Shown: one piece after another, positions 15,498 through 21,184 of the stretch
Layout: every line of letters starts with the position of its first letter
How positions within the stretch are numbered: position 1 is the stretch's first letter
From: an uncultured Muribaculaceae bacterium
Lineage (GTDB): Bacteria; Bacteroidota; Bacteroidia; Bacteroidales; Muribaculaceae
NCBI GenBank assembly: GCA_910584055.1
Contig: CAJTZS010000059.1
Location: 1-21,184 of the forward strand
DNA: 21,184 bases
Direction of reading: 5' to 3'
Program-made: the position numbers and the translations under genes
The notes under the pieces: generated by a model
Databases searched by the model: none
What the model saw: the letters and a program-made list of their open reading frames with translations, nothing else
What the model was told of the DNA's origin: nothing

Positions 15498-15530
15498 TGG
15501 CGGAGCGATCGTTGCTCGCAACGGTCGCCA
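15498..15530 (+). promoter_or_regulatory. G+C-rich hairpin between vgrG and the PAAR gene
   Basis: TGGCG (15498-15502) pairs with CGCCA (15526-15530) and CGTTGC (15510-15515) with GCAACG (15518-15523), separated by an internal loop. It lies in the 107-nt gap, the longest within the operon after recombinase. No T-run follows immediately. It may separate expression of the core from the cargo. Confidence 0.4.
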
Positions 15531-15556
15531 AAACAAAGATAAAAGTCTAATTAAAA

Positions 15557-16807
15557 ATGGCCGATTCCTACGTTTGCTCAAAGGCTAAGATAAAATGTTC
15601 CTGTGGAGACAGGATTTCCACATTGACTGTATTCCCCGACCGGACAATCTGGCTTACGGGACAGCCGCAGGCAAACATTAGTGACCATATTCCCATGAGG
15701 AATATAGCACCGTTCGGCAGATGCCATACGACGCGCTATCCCGCCACAGGCGCGGCCACAGCCGCCGCTCACGGCAAGCTCACCCCGATGCCATGCGTAC
15801 CCAACACCCCCTTCCCATGGATGGGAGGCAAAAACGACGTAATCCTCAAAGGGCAACCCGCCCTCCTAAAATCCTCCACCTGCAAATGCGTCTGGGGCGG
15901 CACAATCTCCATCACCTACGACGGCCAGACAATAGGAGATCTCCCAGATGGCAAACGAGATAAGGCTTTAGGGAAAGATGCATTAGACAATGAATCAGTA
16001 TCAAACGAAGATGGTTCAATATCAGTATTAGATAGTATCCAACTTGTTCTGGATGCGGCAGGATTTGTACCAGGATTCGGGGCAGTTCCGGATTTGCTAA
16101 ACGCAGCGATTTCAGCATGCCGTGGCAATTGGATGGAGGCAGGATTCTCCATCTTGGCAGCAATACCGGTAATTGGGGATGCTGCAGCTGCAACTAAAAT
16201 AGCAACAAAAGCAGCCAAACTCTCTAAAAAAGCAAGAAGATGTGCAAGCCGCAATGTTGATGTTTCTATTAAAAGTTTGGTTGGCAAGGGAATGAGTGTT
16301 AAAGAAGCTAAGACATTCAGTAGAGCCGTAAGAAATGAACGGCGCACCATCGCATCCAATTTTTATTCCCGACACACAAACATGTCTCCGGCTGAAATCA
16401 ATGATCATATGAGGGGAATTGATTTCACAAAAAAGGTAGAAATTAAAACTATTCCGCCAGCAGGAGAAAAGGCAACATTATATCAATATAGGGTAATTGA
16501 TAATTCAGGTCACTATCGACCGGGACAATATTATACAGCCAATCCTAACGCAAAACCATCGGAACTTGGGATTGCCAACACTTACACTGTTAATAATGCC
16601 AATAGAGCGGAAAAGCAACTTGGGCTACCTTTCCAAAAAGAAAAATTTGTTGGAGAACTCACAGAACCGACACCATCCCTTCATTCAACTTCTCGTAGAA
16701 TTCATGATACGTGGTCAAAAAGCGGAGAGTCAGTTCTTACAGAAGGAGGCGGAGCTCAGATTTTCATAAGCAAGGATGCTGGTATTATTCCAATGTCAAA
16801 AATATAA
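15557..16807 (+). CDS. PAAR-like (DUF4280) protein with C-terminal polymorphic toxin domain
   Basis: The product is 416 aa. Residues 1-125 are a PAAR-like DUF4280 domain: CSKAKIKCSCGDRISTLTVF, then ANISDHIPMRNIAPFG and a GG-rich tip (about 85-115, SSTCKCVWGG). Residues 157-222 are hydrophobic, as in polymorphic-toxin pre-toxin segments (LDAAGFVPGFGAVPDLLN, AAIPVIGDAA). Residues about 270-416 are the toxin: FTKKVEIKTIP, LYQYRVIDNSG, YYTANPNAKPSELGI and TWSKSG...TEGGGAQIFI. It recalls polymorphic toxin type 46 and ADP-ribosyltransferase-like folds (candidate Arg312, Glu396), but the activity is unproven. G+C drops from about codon 130 on. The protein probably caps VgrG and carries the toxin across the target envelope. 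Confidence 0.75.
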   Translation: MADSYVCSKAKIKCSCGDRISTLTVFPDRTIWLTGQPQANISDHIPMRNIAPFGRCHTTRYPATGAATAAAHGKLTPMPCVPNTPFPWMGGKNDVILKGQPALLKSSTCKCVWGGTISITYDGQTIGDLPDGKRDKALGKDALDNESVSNEDGSISVLDSIQLVLDAAGFVPGFGAVPDLLNAAISACRGNWMEAGFSILAAIPVIGDAAAATKIATKAAKLSKKARRCASRNVDVSIKSLVGKGMSVKEAKTFSRAVRNERRTIASNFYSRHTNMSPAEINDHMRGIDFTKKVEIKTIPPAGEKATLYQYRVIDNSGHYRPGQYYTANPNAKPSELGIANTYTVNNANRAEKQLGLPFQKEKFVGELTEPTPSLHSTSRRIHDTWSKSGESVLTEGGGAQIFISKDAGIIPMSKI

Positions 16808-16809
16808 GT

Positions 16810-17118
16810 ATGTACCACTCAATATCGGAAAATCTCACCAAGACAAAATTTATAGAGTTATTGGATGAAACAATTCATCTCATTGAAAAAGAGACATCCA
16901 TAACAAGTTCTGATTATTATGAGTCAATTTTAATGCAATTACGCGATTTGAAAGAGCAAATTTCAAAAAATGGTTTGAACATGTATTGGGATGACATATA
17001 CGAAAGATACTCGTTTCCGACACTGGGAGAGATTTATCTACAAAACAACCCGGATCTGAACCTCAGGCTTAAGGATATTTCTTATGGAGCAGTACATTAC
17101 AATAGTTTTTCTGAATAA
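16810..17118 (+). CDS. Probable immunity protein to the PAAR toxin
   Basis: With the start at 16810 the product is 102 aa. It begins MYHSISENLTKTKFIELLDE, is strongly acidic and predicted helical, and lies only 2 nt after the toxin stop. A longer frame back to 16711 would overlap the toxin end and add a basic stretch, so it is rejected. The position and size are typical for a cytoplasmic immunity protein. No known domain is recognised. A+T-rich like the toxin C-terminus, it probably travels with it. Confidence 0.6.
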   Translation: MYHSISENLTKTKFIELLDETIHLIEKETSITSSDYYESILMQLRDLKEQISKNGLNMYWDDIYERYSFPTLGEIYLQNNPDLNLRLKDISYGAVHYNSFSE

Positions 17119-17157
17119 GTATTCATAGAACATATTTAATAAAAAATACAAATAGAC

Positions 17158-19368
17158 ATGATTGTCGGCAGTCCTGAAGCATCACAAGTTGCTAAAGATA
17201 GTTTAATCGAAAGTGAGGTTGTTGATCTCGTTTGCAGATTGACAATAATGATTTGTTCATATCCAAAAACTATTTTCAATTCTGCCGCGGCATCAACCGA
17301 TGGAACTGCCTTGATTTCGTTGGAAGAAGAGATTGTATCATCTGGTGCAAACCCACAAATCTCGCAGTCTGAGCAAGATTATTCCGAGAATTCAAAAGTA
17401 GTCGACAGTTATTTACAGTTTGAAGAATCAAACTATTTTAAATTAGCACCGCTTACCTTCAAGTCACTCCTAAAAGGACTTGAAGCCCAAGCATTTAATT
17501 ATAATAAAATCATATTTAAAGTATATATTCTTGGGTATAACAACAGTTCTGTAACGCAGGCGTTATTGATGGGCATGTTGTTTAACGAAATATTTTCACG
17601 AAAATCTATAAGAAGAGTTCTTGATTTTAATAAGAGCAGTTTTGAGATATTATCATTAGACGATAAACAATGTTGCAATGCAAAAGATGCGCAAAAAAAC
17701 GATATTATAAAACCAATAGATGATATAGACGCAAAAATATCTGCTCTTATCAGCCATTATGTGTATTACTATCTTGATTGTCTGGAATATATGGCAAATC
17801 ATAATGGATTAAGATCCTCTGATGGTTTTGATAAAATTCTTAATCCAATTTATAAAACAATAAAAGCAAGTTATGAAAATAACAAGAATAACGAGAATAA
17901 TAAAAAGAACGAGAGTAATAAAAAGAACGAAACTAACGAGAATAATAAGAATAATAAGGGGATAAAAGATCACACCATAGACATTATCAAACCTGTGGTT
18001 AATATCTCAATAGCAATTCTGGGCAATACTATTAATAATTTGAAACCAATTAACCTATACAAAAACATAATTGCCAGTTGTAAATTTATTAAGGATACAG
18101 CCACCGGTACTTCATTAATAGCTTTTGGAGGGAAAAAAGTTTTCCACAGAGTGGTTAATAGAATGATGGAAGTGGTAAATATAGTTCAATTAAAATCATT
18201 AACTCCTCCAATACCAGGGGAGATACCTTATCAAGACACTGAAAAACTGCTACGTGACATTTTTGACTATACTATAATACATCAAAGGCCATATGAATTC
18301 TACGAATTTTATGAAAAATTGGGTTATTGGGAATATATAAAAAGATATTTGGGAGATGACACGCTTCAAAAAGAAGCAAAATTATGGCATGTTGTACATC
18401 CATATTCTTTAATTAACAAACTATCAAATAATGTTCAAAAAACAACCTGCAAAAAAACGGTTAATTTAAATATTGCCAGTTCATTTTTTTGGGAGGAAAG
18501 CATAACAATAGACAATATTAAAAAAAATATTTATTTCAATAATGCACTCATAAGCGGCATGAGCGGTCTTTCCGGATATGGAGGGGCATTGTTTGTAAAA
18601 ATTCGCGAATATCAGAATAAGCCCGAAAAATTCAATTATGCTTCAAAAGGGACGGATTTCAATTCTATAAACGACTGGGTTATGGCAGATGTACTCCAGG
18701 CTTTTACCGGTTTTTCGCTGCAACATGTTCACGCTGTCAAAAATAGCATCACTCTCTATCAAAAGATAAAAGGAGAATTTGTTAATGTTCCTCTTATGTT
18801 TTGTGGACATTCTCTTGGTGGTGGTCTGGCATCAAGTAATGCTGTCTCAGTACCGGATTGTCATGCCATTACATACAATGCTGCAGGTTTAAATTTTATT
18901 GGAAGTTTATGGACAAGAGTTGTCGGTGCGGTTGCCAATTTTTCAGTTCAGACTCTTCGGCCGCAGGCTATTGCAGAGCGGGTACACCCCATAAGAATTC
19001 AGCATGAGATTGTAGATGTTCTCATGATTGTAGCAAAATTTCTAACATGTAATTTAAACGAGCGAGCTTATGGACGTAATGCGCTCGAATTCCGCAATGT
19101 TGATTTATCAAGTGGAAAGAAACATGGTATCAATAATTTCCTTTACTGTAATATCATGAAAAGATTAAGAATTCTGAAAAAGGAGGAATCCCAAGGAATT
19201 GTCCAAGAAGATATAGAAGAAATAAATGGAGGCATTAAAACAAGAATAGATACTCCTATAACTGTAAAAATAAAAGAGGGAGTTGCTAATATAGTTATAA
19301 ACTCTTTTAAATTTGTGGCAACGGGAGCAATAACTTTTGCTTCCTTTGGAAACCTAACAAAGAATTAG
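17158..19368 (+). CDS. Class-3 lipase-type T6SS effector
   Basis: The product is 736 aa. The N-terminal 480 residues are unassigned, with helical segments. A low-complexity Asn/Lys/Glu tract lies at 240-267, coded by 18-nt near-repeats. The lipase core is at about 480-640: KGTD at 497-500 with NDWVMADVLQ matches the oxyanion/GT-D motif, the nucleophile is Ser552 in CGHSLGGG, a candidate Asp follows (VSVPDCHA) and a candidate His is in RIQHEIVDVL. Hydrophobic stretches occur before the core (about 278-330) and at the C-terminus. No PAAR, Hcp or VgrG fusion is present, so it should load onto the spike separately. A DUF2931-like gene next to it fits a lipase immunity pair. Phospholipase attack on target membranes is inferred. 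Confidence 0.75.
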   Translation: MIVGSPEASQVAKDSLIESEVVDLVCRLTIMICSYPKTIFNSAAASTDGTALISLEEEIVSSGANPQISQSEQDYSENSKVVDSYLQFEESNYFKLAPLTFKSLLKGLEAQAFNYNKIIFKVYILGYNNSSVTQALLMGMLFNEIFSRKSIRRVLDFNKSSFEILSLDDKQCCNAKDAQKNDIIKPIDDIDAKISALISHYVYYYLDCLEYMANHNGLRSSDGFDKILNPIYKTIKASYENNKNNENNKKNESNKKNETNENNKNNKGIKDHTIDIIKPVVNISIAILGNTINNLKPINLYKNIIASCKFIKDTATGTSLIAFGGKKVFHRVVNRMMEVVNIVQLKSLTPPIPGEIPYQDTEKLLRDIFDYTIIHQRPYEFYEFYEKLGYWEYIKRYLGDDTLQKEAKLWHVVHPYSLINKLSNNVQKTTCKKTVNLNIASSFFWEESITIDNIKKNIYFNNALISGMSGLSGYGGALFVKIREYQNKPEKFNYASKGTDFNSINDWVMADVLQAFTGFSLQHVHAVKNSITLYQKIKGEFVNVPLMFCGHSLGGGLASSNAVSVPDCHAITYNAAGLNFIGSLWTRVVGAVANFSVQTLRPQAIAERVHPIRIQHEIVDVLMIVAKFLTCNLNERAYGRNALEFRNVDLSSGKKHGINNFLYCNIMKRLRILKKEESQGIVQEDIEEINGGIKTRIDTPITVKIKEGVANIVINSFKFVATGAITFASFGNLTKN
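17875..17960 (+). repeat. Asn/Lys/Glu codon repeat inside the lipase gene
   Basis: Short A-rich near-repeats encode ENNKKN and ESNKKN in tandem (18-nt units), followed by ETNENNKNNK. It is a spacer-like, probably disordered segment between the N-terminal region and the hydrophobic segment. Units of 18 nt keep the frame, so length changes would be tolerated. Confidence 0.6.
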
Positions 19369-19393
19369 TTCGAGTGCAAATCTTAAATGACGA

Positions 19394-20356
19394 ATGAACT
19401 TTTCAATAATTACATATAAACATCAATATCCTATACTGGTTAATGGTGTTATCAAAACCCACAATGAATCCTTTGAGATTGGTGCTCCGATTAAAAATGA
19501 ATGGCAGCCATGTTTGGGAACTCCATTAACTTGTGATATAAATAATTTTCCTTATTTATTGGAAATTAAATTTCAAGCATTAACAAAAAGCCCTTATTTA
19601 TTCACATTTAATTTTGATTTTTTTAAAGACAAATATAGCAATAATGATCTGACAAATTTTTCTCTCACGTTGGCAATTGGGCCTAATGGTCATATCACAA
19701 TGTGGTTATTCAATGAATACAAGGCCATTATAATCTGTAACCACATTTGTGAACCCATTGAAGAATCCAAAATCAGCGAGGATTGGAAGTTCAAGATGTC
19801 AATGTTAGCTCACATAACCAAGGGTTGGGACAAAAATCAGAAACAATCAGACAACACTCAAGAATTTGATGCAAGAATTATAAACGGTTGGTTAAAATAT
19901 AATTACCGTTTTATCATCACTAAAATCAAACCTATGCAAGAGAAGGTGATTGCAATGAATGATAACCTCAATCTGTCGTGTCTTCTTTTTGACGGTACAT
20001 ATATAAAGGATGGTTCAAAGTTCATTTTTGACTTTCATGAAGCCTCCAAACCACGAAACATAGCTATCAAATGGCGTAAAAACAATATTGAATATTCCGT
20101 CTATTTCTGGCTGGATGAAGATGAATTAACAAACATTTTTAAACGGTTTTACGGGGCGCATCCGGAAACTAAAGCTGACTTCATCATACGGATTGATGCG
20201 GAGAACAAGAAGTACGAGTTAGCTTTGTTCCGGCAGGGACTAAAAGAGCCGGTGGTTATACCGGAATCTGCATATCAGCTGATTGTTTTCAAAAACAAAT
20301 TTGAAGATTACCGCTCGGAGAATTACGACCAGCCAAGAGGTGCCTGGATCTGGTAA
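19394..20356 (+). CDS. DUF2931 family protein, probable immunity to the lipase effector
   Basis: The product is 320 aa. It shows the DUF2931 start (YKHQYPILVNGVI), a W-rich segment, FPYLLEIKFQALTKSPYLF and LAIGPNGHITMWLF at about 90-110, and the family end RIDAENKKYELALFRQGLK...QPRGAWIW. I recognise this C-terminus from Bacteroides DUF2931 proteins. Members are often encoded beside T6SS lipases (Tle type), where they bind and block the enzyme. No signal peptide or lipobox is seen, although many such proteins are lipoproteins, so the compartment is uncertain. The N-terminal two thirds is A+T-rich but the last third (from about 20040) has normal composition, so the gene is a mosaic. The start is 25 nt after the lipase stop. 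Confidence 0.65.
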   Translation: MNFSIITYKHQYPILVNGVIKTHNESFEIGAPIKNEWQPCLGTPLTCDINNFPYLLEIKFQALTKSPYLFTFNFDFFKDKYSNNDLTNFSLTLAIGPNGHITMWLFNEYKAIIICNHICEPIEESKISEDWKFKMSMLAHITKGWDKNQKQSDNTQEFDARIINGWLKYNYRFIITKIKPMQEKVIAMNDNLNLSCLLFDGTYIKDGSKFIFDFHEASKPRNIAIKWRKNNIEYSVYFWLDEDELTNIFKRFYGAHPETKADFIIRIDAENKKYELALFRQGLKEPVVIPESAYQLIVFKNKFEDYRSENYDQPRGAWIW

Positions 20357-20406
20357 AATAATATTAAAACACTATTAAACACAATCTGATTATAAAATCT
20401 GGATAC

Positions 20407-21141
20407 ATGGAAATCGGAGAAATATATGAAGAGGATGATTTTATAATCAAGCTGACAATTGAAGGTACTTCCTATGAAGGAGTGGAGGTCAGGGTCAATG
20501 ATCCTAACAAGACTGTACGTGAACAGATCTCGAGTATTATTGACGTTTTCGGGCTTCCTAAACGCGACAATGGAGGCTACCCGATCCAGTATCTTCTTGT
20601 CCAAATGATGGAGGACGGGGTAGAATTTGATGTCCTCGAATTAGAAGACGAATACGGACGTGAGTATGCTCTTGTTGACTATAACATTCAAACGGACGAC
20701 CACCTCCATTTAATCAGTGTTCCTATTCCAGGTACTTTATGGGCTGACCTCTTCTATATAAAGACATTTAAAGTAGGCTTTTTCAGCTATAAAAAACTAG
20801 AACAGTTCGCAGATTCTCCTGAACATGGTTTTGCGACATCAAGATATGCATCCGCTAACGATGCTGTCTTCAACATTTGCAATAAACTAAATTTAGGAGA
20901 TCCATCTGGATATTATCTCACGAAAGTATCAAAAGTAGGATATAAAAATATTGATTTAAAATATCTTGAAATTTTTGACAAAGATTATAACAGGATAAGC
21001 CTTGATGACCATTTTAAAGAAGAGGACAGAATTTTGACAAAAAGACCTGTCTTATTCCTGATGCCCAAATCTGGAATATCTAAATCAACCTACAACAAAT
21101 TAAAAAGAATTTATAATAAAAAATTATACAATAGACATTAG
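20407..21141 (+). CDS. Tandem ubiquitin-like (beta-grasp) protein, unknown role
   Basis: The product is 244 aa. Residues about 10-110 have the ubiquitin/YukD-like order: strands (FIIKLTIEGTSYEGVEVRVN), a helix (NKTVREQISSIIDVFGL), strands (YLLVQMM) and the end LELEDEYGREYALVDYNIQ with PIPG. A second half, about 122-225, repeats the pattern: SANDAVFNICNKLNLG helix, YYLTKVSKVG, and LEIFDKDYNRISLDDHFKEED. The two halves align at the helix and at the final L-E-x-x-D...L-x-D motif. No C-terminal Gly-Gly ends the protein, and the basic tail is KKLYNRH. The protein could be a T6SS accessory, an adaptor, or part of a bacterial ubiquitin-like pathway; nothing in the window decides. The first half has normal composition, the second is A+T-rich. 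Confidence 0.6.
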   Translation: MEIGEIYEEDDFIIKLTIEGTSYEGVEVRVNDPNKTVREQISSIIDVFGLPKRDNGGYPIQYLLVQMMEDGVEFDVLELEDEYGREYALVDYNIQTDDHLHLISVPIPGTLWADLFYIKTFKVGFFSYKKLEQFADSPEHGFATSRYASANDAVFNICNKLNLGDPSGYYLTKVSKVGYKNIDLKYLEIFDKDYNRISLDDHFKEEDRILTKRPVLFLMPKSGISKSTYNKLKRIYNKKLYNRH

Positions 21142-21184
21142 AAATTCTTAAGTTGTTATATTCACGCACGTACGCGCGATGAAA

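Noticed and set aside
16711..16809. 33 extra N-terminal residues on the immunity protein
   Set aside because: They overlap the toxin end and are unusually basic; the ATG at 16810 sits 2 nt after the toxin stop.
17875..17960. CRISPR-like or other regulatory tandem repeat
   Set aside because: The units are in-frame codon repeats without unique spacers, so it is a low-complexity protein tract.

Overview
The window looks like a chromosomal segment of a gut Bacteroidales bacterium, plausibly Muribaculaceae-like (the family is a guess). Supporting signs are several promoters of the Bacteroidetes form TAnnTTTG with TTTG upstream, GLPGLI-family proteins, a lipoprotein TPR regulator, a UpxY-type NusG paralogue and type VI secretion (T6SS) genes of the Bacteroidetes type (subtype iii).

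Region 1 (about 1-6240) is a patchwork. On the minus strand are a 37-aa membrane peptide gene with a good promoter and a 560-aa membrane-anchored TPR/HTH regulator. A 43-bp perfect hairpin follows, then a strongly structured RNA with its own promoter and terminator (6S-like or a crp leader), then a Crp/Fnr regulator. Next come two GLPGLI genes whose promoters carry the same CTCAAAC-2-GTTTGAG palindrome, each centred 33 bp from the centre of its -7 box; the neighbouring Crp/Fnr protein probably activates both. Between the GLPGLI genes lie a broken junction (a signal-peptide stub fused to an antisense truncated GNAT gene), an intact 59-aa possible antitoxin, a 76-aa membrane protein and a 192-bp MITE-like element.

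Region 2 (6353-15449) is a tyrosine recombinase, a UpxY-like antiterminator and then clpV, tssB, tssC, hcp, a second hcp and vgrG, all on the plus strand with short gaps. Recombinase plus UpxY is how many Bacteroides capsule loci begin; here the pair leads a T6SS operon.

Region 3 (15557-21141) is the effector cargo: a PAAR-like protein with a C-terminal toxin, its probable immunity gene, a class-3 lipase effector, its probable DUF2931 immunity protein, and a protein with two tandem ubiquitin-like (beta-grasp) domains. G+C falls about one third of the way into the PAAR gene and stays low, apart from a normal-composition block spanning the 3' part of the DUF2931 gene and the 5' half of the ubiquitin-like gene. 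This suggests cassette exchange. Baseplate and membrane-complex genes (tssE, F, G, K, N-R) are not in the window.
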